DNA from: Candidatus Poribacteria bacterium
Lineage (GTDB): Bacteria > Poribacteria > WGA-4E > WGA-3G
Direction: 5' to 3'
Assembly (NCBI GenBank): GCA_028821605.1
Contig: JAPPFM010000030.1
Coordinates: 19,313 to 83,312 of the forward strand
Length of the DNA stretch: 64,000 nucleotides
The notes under the pieces are model-generated. The model did no database searches. It was given only the letters and a program-made list of their open reading frames with translations, and had not been told where the DNA came from. Positions within the stretch are counted from its first letter, which is position 1. Each line of letters starts with the position of its first letter. This document shows positions 1 to 8,169 of the stretch, one piece after another. The translations under genes and the position numbers were made by a program.

Positions 1-1326
1 TCTCGTACCAAGCGTATTGGAGAATCGTGTTAACACGGCATCTCTAAACATCGTCCGATTCAATTCTATGCCAATACTGTTCCGTCCTTGACGAAATGAC
101 TCTATTGTCGTCGTGAATGCACCTGCGAAAGGATCAAGAACGGATTCATTCACGCCTGTGAACACTCGCACCGCGTATTCGGGAATTTCCTTTGGGAAGG
201 GTGCTGTATGTCCAAGAATATTCTGTCCGTTGCTGTTTATCTTTATCACCGGTGCAAATTTGACTACATCGCGACGCCATTGACGCAGCAAATCCTCCTC
301 AACAAAATTAACTTCTTGTTGCAACCCAGTCATTAACTGTGTACGGGCTGAGAAGCGTTTACCGCGATTGGCTGCCGATCGCTCAAAACAGTCTAAATTT
401 TTGCATTCCCAAGATTTGATACCTATCCCAGAGTAAGCATTTCCATTGACTTTCAAACAGCCGCATACTGGGCATGGATAAAGCGTTTTGTCTAACCGGT
501 GTTTGTAGAAAACAAAAATGTGTTCATAACAGTTGATCGGATATTGATATAAAGGGTAGGGTCTGTTTCCGTTTTTATGCCGCTGGGTCTGAACTTCTCC
601 TTTGTCCCAGATAAAGTCGTCCACAAATTGAAAATCATGATCTTCAAATATCTTAGTGAAATATGCCCCCAAGGGTATTCGGCGTTTTCCCCAAGATGAT
701 TCAGTATGCCTATTGTCATTGTCAAATATGTCGCCAACATTGAAAACGAAGGGACGATGATTGTCCAAGACTCGATAGCATTCCTTGATAATACAAGACA
801 TATCATCCAAATAATCATCCAGAGTTGCCCACTGGGAATAATCCCTTGCGTTGTAATATGGTGGAGAAGTAACCATCAACTGAACGCTTTCACTGTCCAT
901 GCGACGCAAAAAATCCAGGCAGTCACCCCACAACGCTTTCGGAATGTGAGGTTCAGAAAAGATAGATTGATTCAGAGACGGATCGGCGTTGGTGTATTGT
1001 TTTCGATACTCTCTTTTGACCAAATCGTAATACGCTTTGACATACTGCTCTATGGTCGAATTCCTGTCGCCTCGAATATGACGAAAGCAATCTATTCTAA
1101 ATCCGTTTAGAATTTCTTCATTGAACACACGCTTTAGATATTTATCACTTACCTCAAATATCTTATGCAGGTACGGATCTAAAACATCAGTCATGCGCGA
1201 TTTTTCATCCTCTGCAGGTAAGGTATCGGTCGCATGCGATGTGTCATCATCCGGAGGCAGCGAGAAATAATACTGCTCTGAATCCTTTAGATCTATTTCC
1301 TTTTTGGTTAATCGTTCCTGTTCCAT
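1..1326 (-). CDS. DNA methyltransferase, beta class (N4-C or N6-A), C-terminus cut by window edge
   Basis: The reading frame is open from an ATG at 1326 to the first base of the window with no stop, so 442 residues are visible and the end is missing. Translating the minus strand shows a catalytic motif IV reading TSPPYYNARDY near residue 150 and the SAM-binding motif DPFAGAF near residue 400. That order, catalytic motif first and SAM motif last, defines beta-class amino-methyltransferases. SPPY is typical of N4-cytosine and some N6-adenine enzymes. Between them lies a zinc-ribbon-like pair, CPVCG and CKNLDC, about residues 286-313, which could help target recognition. An AGGA precedes the ATG. 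No restriction enzyme is visible beside it, so it may be an orphan or have its partner to the left of the window. Function as a DNA methyltransferase is near certain; the base methylated is not. Confidence 0.9.
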   Translation of the reverse strand, partial: MEQERLTKKEIDLKDSEQYYFSLPPDDDTSHATDTLPAEDEKSRMTDVLDPYLHKIFEVSDKYLKRVFNEEILNGFRIDCFRHIRGDRNSTIEQYVKAYYDLVKREYRKQYTNADPSLNQSIFSEPHIPKALWGDCLDFLRRMDSESVQLMVTSPPYYNARDYSQWATLDDYLDDMSCIIKECYRVLDNHRPFVFNVGDIFDNDNRHTESSWGKRRIPLGAYFTKIFEDHDFQFVDDFIWDKGEVQTQRHKNGNRPYPLYQYPINCYEHIFVFYKHRLDKTLYPCPVCGCLKVNGNAYSGIGIKSWECKNLDCFERSAANRGKRFSARTQLMTGLQQEVNFVEEDLLRQWRRDVVKFAPVIKINSNGQNILGHTAPFPKEIPEYAVRVFTGVNESVLDPFAGAFTTTIESFRQGRNSIGIELNRTMFRDAVLTRFSNTLGTR

Positions 1327-1347
1327 AATAATTATCCTATTCAAAAT

Positions 1348-1368
1348 AGTTTAGTATAATTCTAAACT
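1348..1368. promoter_or_regulatory. perfect 7-bp inverted repeat overlapping the methyltransferase promoter
   Basis: AGTTTAG at 1348-1354 and CTAAACT at 1362-1368 form a perfect inverted repeat with a 7-nt AT spacer, 22 nt upstream of the methyltransferase ATG. On the minus strand the spacer and inner arm contain TATACT, a plausible -10 box. The layout suits an operator for a dimeric repressor or autoregulation by the methyltransferase, as known for some restriction-modification systems; that role is an inference. Confidence 0.35.
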
Positions 1369-1444
1369 TATGGTAAGTTTTTTTCAAATTAACGCAATAA
1401 ACAGTATAAGGGTTTATAAATTTCCTTTTCCTAACATCTATATT

Positions 1445-2551
1445 TTACATTACTTGTTCCAAAATGACAATATCCCCGGGGTTCCACGATTGCGCGATAA
1501 TGTAGAACTTACCATCAATTTTGCGGATCACGGCACCATGCAGATGCTGGAAGGTCTCTACTCCTAACTCTTCTTTCAACATAACGGTTGAGACGAGGTT
1601 ATTTCCCTCCAATATGTAAAGCGGCGCGCCTTTATCCTTATTCGGTCCGAAGAGACACGCGACGACAGCATATCCTGCTTCGTAATCAATGCTGCATGGA
1701 AATGAACCTTTGATAAGTGGAAGCGTCTCCAGATAGGTGCCGTCCGGCGAATAGCGTTCGATTTCTGCGTTTGCCCGATCGGAAGCATCCAATCGATTGG
1801 TTCCATAAGGGACTGTAATGTGATGTCCTGTCCCGAATTGACCGGGTTCATCGCCTTTGCCACCAAACGCCAACGGATACCAACTCGCCTCAAGGGGTTC
1901 AAGGTTCGTGAGTTTCGCACCCAGAATGTAATCTAAATCGGAGTAGCCAGTCGTAACGTAAAGCATTCCGTCAATATGTGTTACGCCAGTGGGTACAAAC
2001 TTACCTCCCTCACTGAAATAGGTGTTGACTGCCTGATGTTTGAAATCCGTCATTGCGTCAGGTGCTTCCAGCGTATGAACGAGCTTTCCATCCATGGTTG
2101 TCGTGAAGATTTTACCGACATCATTAGCAGGAAAAGAGAGGTAGGGGGTACCAGCAGCGGTCGTCCAGACGGTTACATAGTGTGCATTCGCCGCTTTTAG
2201 CCCAGCAGGTGTTTCAATCAGTCGCGTTGTTTTCAGGTCTGCACTGATTTGGATAATACCAACGCCCGGGAGTGCAAAGTAGGTTTCGCCTTGTCCATCT
2301 CGCCGATCCACGTCGAATCCACCGTGTGCTTTGTCAATTGCGGCGACGACTTCTGCGGAGAAATGGCCTCGCGTATAGAGGACTTTAAACTTAAGCGCGC
2401 CCTGTCCACTGGTGAGCTTCATGTCAGGTGCTTCATGATGTGCAACGAATTGAAAGTTTTTCGTTTCAGCCGATGGATGTTCCGTCACGTGTGCATGAAC
2501 GTGTCCAATTATAAAGGTAAGGACAAAAATTAAAAAAACAACCTGTCTCAT
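1445..2551 (-). CDS. secreted beta-propeller-like protein, function unknown
   Basis: The 368-residue product begins with a clear signal peptide (hydrophobic run ending near GHVHAH, residues 1-21), preceded by a strong GAGAGGAG ribosome site. The rest is rich in short beta-strand patterns with repeated D-G turns, such as FSPDG-like turns (ERYSPDGTYLETLPL) and GxxYxxxxxx segments spaced 40-50 residues apart, as in NHL or six-bladed propellers. Histidines are frequent in the N-terminal part. No catalytic signature is recognised. It is followed, 16 nt after the end of the epimerase gene 2567-3340, in the same direction, so the two may be co-transcribed. Related families often act as extracellular lyases or binding proteins, but nothing here allows a specific assignment. 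Confidence 0.75.
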   Translation of the reverse strand: MRQVVFLIFVLTFIIGHVHAHVTEHPSAETKNFQFVAHHEAPDMKLTSGQGALKFKVLYTRGHFSAEVVAAIDKAHGGFDVDRRDGQGETYFALPGVGIIQISADLKTTRLIETPAGLKAANAHYVTVWTTAAGTPYLSFPANDVGKIFTTTMDGKLVHTLEAPDAMTDFKHQAVNTYFSEGGKFVPTGVTHIDGMLYVTTGYSDLDYILGAKLTNLEPLEASWYPLAFGGKGDEPGQFGTGHHITVPYGTNRLDASDRANAEIERYSPDGTYLETLPLIKGSFPCSIDYEAGYAVVACLFGPNKDKGAPLYILEGNNLVSTVMLKEELGVETFQHLHGAVIRKIDGKFYIIAQSWNPGDIVILEQVM

Positions 2552-2566
2552 TCAGCAATCTCCTCT

Positions 2567-3340
2567 CTATGTTTGTATCATCGCTCGAAACTTTTTGGTA
2601 AACTCGCAGCTGCGCGCGATGCTTGCTACGTCCTCCATCTTATATTGGACAACGAGCGGACCTGAAAAACCAATCTCCTTCAAGCCTTGTGCAAACGTCT
2701 CAAAATCGAAAACGCCGCCACCGGGTTCGCCGCGATTGCTTCCCGATACATGTACATCACCGAGACATGCCTTCATTGCGTGTGCCGCTGTGTGCGGTTC
2801 AGCACCATCGTTGAAAAGGTGATATGTATCGCACGTCAAATAGACTGACAACCCTGTGTCCTCAATAAATGCGATCCCTTCACGATAGTTATCAAGCGGA
2901 CATCCCTTCTCAAATTCAAGTGCGATCTTCATTCCATTTTCATTGCAAGACGGAATCATCTGCGACAGATTGTCGGCGAGTGCGTCCAGAGATTCTTGTC
3001 GCGACACACCCTCTGATGGATTCACCCATACCCCGATGACATCAGCGCGGAATCGGCGAGCGACCTCAAGGACAATCTCAAAATGTTGCAACGCCTCATC
3101 TTTTCGGGCAGGGGTTGTCAAAATGTGATTGCCGAAGCCGATTGTTGGTGCGACAAGTTCGTATTTTTCGGCGAGGTTTACCGCGTCGTCTATCTCTGCA
3201 GTTGAAAGTTCACCGAGAAAACCGGAATGGACAGGGATGTTGATACCTTCGTAGCCCGCCTCGGCGACGAGGTCAAATATCTCGGCACGCGCAAACCTAC
3301 CTAATGTACCAGAGTATGGATCGTAACAGATAGTTAACAT
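2567..3340 (-). CDS. sugar phosphate isomerase/epimerase (xylose-isomerase-like TIM barrel)
   Basis: The 257-residue protein has the AP-endonuclease-2/xylose-isomerase-like TIM barrel pattern: an early GYEGINIPVHSG strand, a central IALEFEKG segment with the metal-ligand glutamate, a YLTCDTYHLF segment with aspartate and histidine ligands, and DVHVSGSNR followed by GPLVVQY. Members bind a divalent metal and isomerise or epimerise sugars or inositol derivatives; the substrate cannot be read from sequence. The ATG at 3340 is preceded by GAGAGGAAAA. It lies upstream of, and probably in one transcript with, the secreted protein at 1445-2551. A second, distant member of the same superfamily is at 53182-54081. 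Confidence 0.85.
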   Translation of the reverse strand: MLTICYDPYSGTLGRFARAEIFDLVAEAGYEGINIPVHSGFLGELSTAEIDDAVNLAEKYELVAPTIGFGNHILTTPARKDEALQHFEIVLEVARRFRADVIGVWVNPSEGVSRQESLDALADNLSQMIPSCNENGMKIALEFEKGCPLDNYREGIAFIEDTGLSVYLTCDTYHLFNDGAEPHTAAHAMKACLGDVHVSGSNRGEPGGGVFDFETFAQGLKEIGFSGPLVVQYKMEDVASIARSCEFTKKFRAMIQT

Positions 3341-3393
3341 TTTTCCTCTCTATATAAACTTTGCCCCTACGGTGTTTCGGGAGTGACTTGGTA

Positions 3394-5727
3394 TTACTTC
3401 CTGATTAGCATCTTGCGCGTCGCAGTCAAATCATCGGCTTCAAGCGTGTAAAAATAGACACCGCTTGCAACAGTTTCGCCTACTTCGTTTTTCCCATCCC
3501 AATACGCTGCGCGGCTCTGGCTGGCGTAATAACCTGCCGGTTGGTGTCCTAACGCTAAACGCCGTACCACAGTACCGCTCGCATCATAAATCAGAATCTG
3601 TACCTCTGTTGCTTTTACCAACTGATACGGTATCCATGTCTCAGGATTGAACGGATTCGGATAGTTAGGAAGCAACCTTGTCTTGCCGGGACGTGATATT
3701 GATAATAGATTTTGGAGCAAGGCGATTGACCACCGATATTTGAATGCCCCATCGTTTTCAGCATGCAAAATGTTCAGTTGTGCCTCCAGTTTCACCCCAT
3801 CTAACGGTATTGCTGTCTCTATGCTCGTAGGTGCGGCAGCACTCTCTGGGTCATCCAGGCTTTCAATTACAATCAATAAGTCTGCTACATTAACGGCACC
3901 ATCTCCATTGACATCTGTGCGTGGGTTAGTTGGTGTATCTGCTACGAGTGCAGTCACTACCAACAGTAAATCGACGGCATTGATCCTGCCATCCTCATTG
4001 ATATCAGCCTTGATATCAGCCAGTTCTGGTAGAACAACCTCAATATCCAATTCCATATCTGGATTCCGCTTAAGTAGACTGTGAAGCGGGGAATTATCTT
4101 GAATCGGATTGCCAGCAAGGAGTAATGATTCTAATTTCGTTAAGTTTGCGAGCACACTGATGTCACGAATCTGATTGCCCCAGAGATGTAGATGCCTTAA
4201 CTCTGTTAGACCTGCAAACGCCTTAATGTCCATAATCCGATTAGCCTGGAGATGTAGTTGCTGTAATTGTGTCAGATTTGAAAGCGGATTCACATCTTGA
4301 ATTTTATTCTCCCAGAGGTCTAGACGTACTAATTGCGTAGCGTATTCCAATCCAGTGAGGTTCGTTATTTCACGGGCGGAGGCACCCAAGGTCGTTAACC
4401 TTTGCATCGCCTGTTCTGTGATAGGGGTGCTTGCGGGCAGCCCTAGTTCCTGGCGCACAGCTGCAGCTAAATTCGCGTCCGGCATTTTCACCTGAGGACT
4501 GTTATTATTTTCTGCTTCTGGGAAAATCAAGATGCGTCCCATCTTTGTCTCAGCACGATACACCGAAAGGGTCTTACCGTTGCCATCTTTGAGCAGCCAA
4601 AGTGCCCCGACATGTGTATCATAGAATACCATGTCACCCCGTAGGCTATTATGGAAATACTCCGTACCATCAGGGGCGACCCAATACACGTGTACATCGT
4701 CAACCCCGAAATTCCTGATAGCAATTAGTATAGTATTGCCATCACGTCTTGAGGCTTGCAGGCGTGGCAGTTCACTCGGCGGATACGCTTGCAAGTTGAC
4801 CCACCGCCCATCACCGGTGCTCTCTGGATCGCTTGTGAATGCCTCATACAACGCCAATATATCTGGAGGCCATTGAAATGTTGGCGAATTCTGCGGATCA
4901 AATCCTTGAAGATGCGGTTCATTGAGACGAGTTTCAGGCGGCGTATATCGCCATTCGCTGTCGCCATAGACTTCGACGATCAGCGCAGTGAGTTCCGGGT
5001 CGTACGCTTTCAAGTCTTCCCGCGTATCGCCGAAGCGATCGAAACTGGCTGTAGTCTTAGGATTAAACCAAGCTTCCGAAGCCTCTGCCCAGTATTCTTT
5101 GTGGTTTACAGCGGCATAGGTATCTTTCCATAATCCTTTCGTCATTGCCGCTTTGTAGGTGATCCTGAGACGGTTATCAAATTCGGGATCAATCCGACTC
5201 AATCCTCTTTCGTGAACCGCATGGGCTAACTCGTGAAACAATACACTGAAACCGAAGTAGGGATCCTCCGGATAGTGCAGCAGATTTTCCTCACTACAGC
5301 TGGTGGTCAAATTCCGGTCTGCAGATCCTAAACCGCGATTCCGGATGTCCTGATAAAAATCGGGCTGAAGGGAACTGTATTCGGGAATCTGGGTAGTTGT
5401 TTCGTTGTATCCAATTATAGAAAAGCGTTCCTTGTTTTGCGAGAAGGTTTGTAGTATATCCAAACGATGCCCGAGCACCTGTCTGATAAGATATGCGGCT
5501 TCCTTTACGGCATAAGGACTCACGTTCGCGGATGCTAACACGGGAAAGCCATTCACGTCAATCCACTGCTGGTAAAAGGAGTCGAGGTCAAAGGCTTCTC
5601 GAACGGCAGCCGGCGGCGGTACAGGCTCACGGATGTTAGGCTCTTGTGTTTGTATGGATAGCGAAATTGAGGAAAATAGTACCCAGAACGTGAGCATACA
5701 AACAATTAATAAATGGGGTGTTTTCAT
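3394..5727 (-). CDS. secreted mosaic protein: zinc peptidase, VHL-beta-like, LRR, dockerin and FlgD-like domains
   Basis: The 777-residue product begins with a signal peptide (residues 1-27). Residues about 70-290 are a gluzincin-type metallopeptidase: HELAH at 165-169 gives two zinc ligands and the catalytic glutamate, and a later EYWAEA glutamate can be the third ligand. Residues about 320-405 resemble the beta domain of the von Hippel-Lindau protein, including the H-x-G-x-LWL-x-KD pattern. Residues about 410-560 are internalin-type leucine-rich repeats (LxxLxLxxNxIxD). Residues about 569-620 form a dockerin-like pair of calcium loops (DINEDGRINAVD and DVNGDGAVNVAD). The C-terminal part (YPNPFNPETWIPY, GVYFYTLEA, KMLIRK) matches FlgD-like/type IX sorting-tail modules. 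It is likely exported and surface-bound or released. Substrate unknown. No frameshift is seen. Confidence 0.88.
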   Translation of the reverse strand: MKTPHLLIVCMLTFWVLFSSISLSIQTQEPNIREPVPPPAAVREAFDLDSFYQQWIDVNGFPVLASANVSPYAVKEAAYLIRQVLGHRLDILQTFSQNKERFSIIGYNETTTQIPEYSSLQPDFYQDIRNRGLGSADRNLTTSCSEENLLHYPEDPYFGFSVLFHELAHAVHERGLSRIDPEFDNRLRITYKAAMTKGLWKDTYAAVNHKEYWAEASEAWFNPKTTASFDRFGDTREDLKAYDPELTALIVEVYGDSEWRYTPPETRLNEPHLQGFDPQNSPTFQWPPDILALYEAFTSDPESTGDGRWVNLQAYPPSELPRLQASRRDGNTILIAIRNFGVDDVHVYWVAPDGTEYFHNSLRGDMVFYDTHVGALWLLKDGNGKTLSVYRAETKMGRILIFPEAENNNSPQVKMPDANLAAAVRQELGLPASTPITEQAMQRLTTLGASAREITNLTGLEYATQLVRLDLWENKIQDVNPLSNLTQLQQLHLQANRIMDIKAFAGLTELRHLHLWGNQIRDISVLANLTKLESLLLAGNPIQDNSPLHSLLKRNPDMELDIEVVLPELADIKADINEDGRINAVDLLLVVTALVADTPTNPRTDVNGDGAVNVADLLIVIESLDDPESAAAPTSIETAIPLDGVKLEAQLNILHAENDGAFKYRWSIALLQNLLSISRPGKTRLLPNYPNPFNPETWIPYQLVKATEVQILIYDASGTVVRRLALGHQPAGYYASQSRAAYWDGKNEVGETVASGVYFYTLEADDLTATRKMLIRK

Positions 5728-5808
5728 TGTGTTTTCTTAAAGGATGTAAAAAATTTTAAGAGCATTAGACAGACAAATGCATCTTTCCTACCACACAACA
5801 CATTAATT

Positions 5809-6021
5809 CTATGTTTCCTCTTCTTCCGATAACGGATAGGGGTCTTCCTTGGTTAGTTCACCATTAGGGAGTTCATAGTAAAGATGCCCGTTGAAATCAT
5901 ACACATTCGGAATCCCTTTTTTGCGGTTTTCCTCCTGTGCCCTTTTCGCAGCTTGATTGGCAATCCGAAGCAACTTACGTGCTTGTTTGTAGGTTTCAAG
6001 GCTCAATTCATCTTGACGCAT
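5809..6021 (-). CDS. small charged protein coupled to the zeta-like kinase
   Basis: This 70-residue, highly charged protein has a helical N-terminal half (LETYKQARKLLRIANQAAKRAQEENRKKG region) and a C-terminal part ending in acidic residues with YELPNGEL. Its ATG shares one base with the stop of the upstream kinase gene (TAATG at 6019-6023), so it is very probably translated by coupling. Position and size suggest the antitoxin or partner of that kinase, although no known antitoxin fold is recognised. In most zeta-type systems the antitoxin comes first, so the order here is reversed. Confidence 0.7.
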   Translation of the reverse strand: MRQDELSLETYKQARKLLRIANQAAKRAQEENRKKGIPNVYDFNGHLYYELPNGELTKEDPYPLSEEEET

Positions 6022-6608
6022 TATGTCCCTCCATTGCGAATGTCTCGCATAAATAGTTCAAAGAAATCATTTTTTATCACCGTAAACTGGTTTCCTTCAC
6101 CAGACGCGACTTCCTGAGGATGTTCAGCAGAATTATAGAACAGATGCCACCCATCCACCAGGTCCTTGTAGATATACCAAAAGTTGTGCTTGCTCCGATA
6201 AAACCGACGCACAACATCTTCTGTTGGCACATGGTGTCCGCCTGCTTCTACCCGATTTCGCACACGAGCAACGCTCGTCTCAGGGGATTTAAGAAAAATA
6301 AAGACGATTGTGACTGTATAGCCAGCACGTTTCAATTGAGAGATAGTTCTTGCAAATCCTTTTCCTGCAAGCGTCACCTCTACAATAAAATCTGTCCCTG
6401 ATTGGATAAGCCCATGGATTTCTCGTATAAAGAGCCGACCTGCCTGAATTTTGACGCTGTCCATGTCCTCCGGTCGGGATACCAGTCTTTCCGCGATTGC
6501 ATCGGCACTGATGTATTCAGAAATCTCTGACTCTCGAAGATATTCGGAAACAAACGTCGTTTTGCCTGATCCGTTTGGACCCGCTACGACTATTACATTT
6601 TTTGACAA
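6021..6608 (-). CDS. zeta-toxin-like P-loop kinase
   Basis: The 195-residue protein opens with a strand and Walker A motif, GPNGSGKTT at residues 10-18, followed by ISADAIAERL, FIVEVTLAGKG and an arginine-rich RVRNRVEAGGHHVP segment, the arrangement of zeta toxin/AAA_33-type small-molecule kinases. Zeta toxins phosphorylate UDP-N-acetylglucosamine and block cell-wall synthesis; chromosomal relatives may act otherwise, so toxicity is not established. The start is TTG at 6608, preceded at suitable spacing by AAAGGG; no in-frame ATG lies nearby. It is 29 nt downstream of the radical SAM gene and overlaps the small gene after it, forming a three-gene set. Confidence 0.8.
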   Translation of the reverse strand: MSKNVIVVAGPNGSGKTTFVSEYLRESEISEYISADAIAERLVSRPEDMDSVKIQAGRLFIREIHGLIQSGTDFIVEVTLAGKGFARTISQLKRAGYTVTIVFIFLKSPETSVARVRNRVEAGGHHVPTEDVVRRFYRSKHNFWYIYKDLVDGWHLFYNSAEHPQEVASGEGNQFTVIKNDFFELFMRDIRNGGT

Positions 6609-6637
6609 AATTGTGCCCTTTCACGCAGGAGGCTGGC

Positions 6638-7936
6638 TTACGTTTTGTTTAAACAACACTGTTTATACTTTCGCCCGCTGCCACACGGACACGGTGAGTT
6701 TCGTCCGACTTTCTGTGAGACTTGTGCGGCTATCGCGGTGTTGCCTTGTGCTTTTTCCTGCCGACGCTGCCGTAGAATCGGCATGATGCTATTTGCAGGT
6801 CGTCCTGCTTGCAGCGCAGCAGCCATCATCTTCATCGGTTCGTCGATGTGATTGAAAAATTGCTTGTAGCCAGCGCAGAGGTAGTTCAAACCATCTTCAC
6901 CCGTGGGCGTTTTGATGAATCGGTTTTTCGGACAACCACCATTACAGACGAACTTCACTTCGCAGCTTCGGCAGTATTCGGGGAGCGTATCTCGTTTATC
7001 GGTCCCGAATTTGCGTTGGAACGTAGAATCCACCATCTCAGCAATAGTGTTCTCCTCAATGTTTCCAACGTGGTAGTCGGGCGTAACGAAATGATCGCAA
7101 GAGTAGAGATCCCCGTTATGCTCAATTGCGAGAGCGTCGCCGCAGGTTTCATTGAAAACGCAGAGGCTTGGGTTATAGCCCAACCACGCCTCTAACGCCA
7201 CATCGAAAATCTGGACGAAGATTCTGCCGATGTCGTTCACGACCCATTCATCGAAGATGGTACACAGAAATTTACCGTATTGCCTCGCTGTGACGGAGCG
7301 CGGGGACACATTCTTTCCACCGAAATGCTCAACTGCAGGAATGAACTGCATAAACTCTGTGCCAAGCTCTTTGAAGTAGTTATAGACCTCCTTTGGATAC
7401 TCAGCGTTGTGTTTATTGACGACACACAGTATATTATAATCGACGTTGTGTTTCTGCAAAACACGCAACCCCCTGATGACTTGCTCGGAGGAGGGTCTGC
7501 CGCGTTTATCGTAGCGGTATTTATCGTGGGTTTCCGGCGGTCCGTCAATACTTACGCCGATTAGGAATTTATTCCGTTTGAAAAACTCTCCCCATTCATC
7601 GTCAAGGAGTGTGGCGTTTGTCTGAAACGAATTCTGAATCTGCATGCCCGGATGTCTGTATTTCTGCTGGTATCTGATCGCTTGTCGGAAAAAATCTACA
7701 CCCATCAATGTAGGCTCGCCGCCTTGCCATGCGAATGTGACTTCGTTGACCTCTTGTGCCTCGATGTATTGTTTAACGTAATTTTCCAAAATCGCGTCAT
7801 TCATTCGGAAAGAGCGCGCTTCAGGGTAGAGTTTCTCTTTATCGAGATAGAAGCAGTACTCGCAATCCAGATTGCATATCGGCCCGATCGGCTTTGTCAT
7901 GACATGAAATGCGCGCGGTGCATTGTGTTGAACCAT
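6638..7936 (-). CDS. anaerobic sulfatase-maturase-like radical SAM/SPASM enzyme with SEC-C tail
   Basis: The 432-residue protein has the radical SAM cluster motif CNLDCEYC (C21, C25, C28), then TFAWQGGEP and VSIDGPPETHD, all typical of anaerobic sulfatase-maturating enzymes, which oxidise an active-site Cys or Ser of sulfatases to formylglycine. The SPASM region supplies further cysteines for auxiliary iron-sulfur clusters (for example YCRSCEVKFVCNGGCPKNRF). After about residue 410 a SEC-C zinc motif, CPCGSGRKYKQCC, has been appended; this is not part of the standard enzyme and may mediate protein binding. GAAGAGGA precedes the ATG. No sulfatase gene is in the window. Substrate could also be another peptide, since SPASM enzymes vary. 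Confidence 0.9.
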   Translation of the reverse strand: MVQHNAPRAFHVMTKPIGPICNLDCEYCFYLDKEKLYPEARSFRMNDAILENYVKQYIEAQEVNEVTFAWQGGEPTLMGVDFFRQAIRYQQKYRHPGMQIQNSFQTNATLLDDEWGEFFKRNKFLIGVSIDGPPETHDKYRYDKRGRPSSEQVIRGLRVLQKHNVDYNILCVVNKHNAEYPKEVYNYFKELGTEFMQFIPAVEHFGGKNVSPRSVTARQYGKFLCTIFDEWVVNDIGRIFVQIFDVALEAWLGYNPSLCVFNETCGDALAIEHNGDLYSCDHFVTPDYHVGNIEENTIAEMVDSTFQRKFGTDKRDTLPEYCRSCEVKFVCNGGCPKNRFIKTPTGEDGLNYLCAGYKQFFNHIDEPMKMMAAALQAGRPANSIMPILRQRRQEKAQGNTAIAAQVSQKVGRNSPCPCGSGRKYKQCCLNKT

Positions 7937-8060
7937 CTGATTGTCCTCTTCTTGTGTGACCTCATGGTATAGGTGCCAAACATGCGTTAAAGTTTAGCAT
8001 ATTCCCTGTGAATCTACAAGAGAAAATGTGAAAATGCTTCTGGTAAAGGAAAAAGAAACG

Positions 8061-8069
8061 TGTTATAAT
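8061..8069 (+). promoter_or_regulatory. extended -10 promoter for the LamG gene
   Basis: TGTTATAAT matches the extended -10 consensus TGnTATAAT, about 100 nt upstream of the LamG gene start. No good -35 box lies 17 nt further up, which extended -10 promoters do not need. The rest of the gap between the divergent genes (7937-8169) shows no gene. Confidence 0.45.
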
Positions 8070-8169
8070 ATTTTGCACAACGGTAATACAGGGAAACTTG
8101 TTCACTTAACATTTTAAGATTTTTACCCAATAAGACTTTGGGATTTCGTATCTCATGGAGGAATTCAGA

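Noticed and set aside
706..1110. Plus-strand frames in 1-1326
   Set aside because: They are antisense to the methyltransferase, whose motifs are clear on the minus strand.
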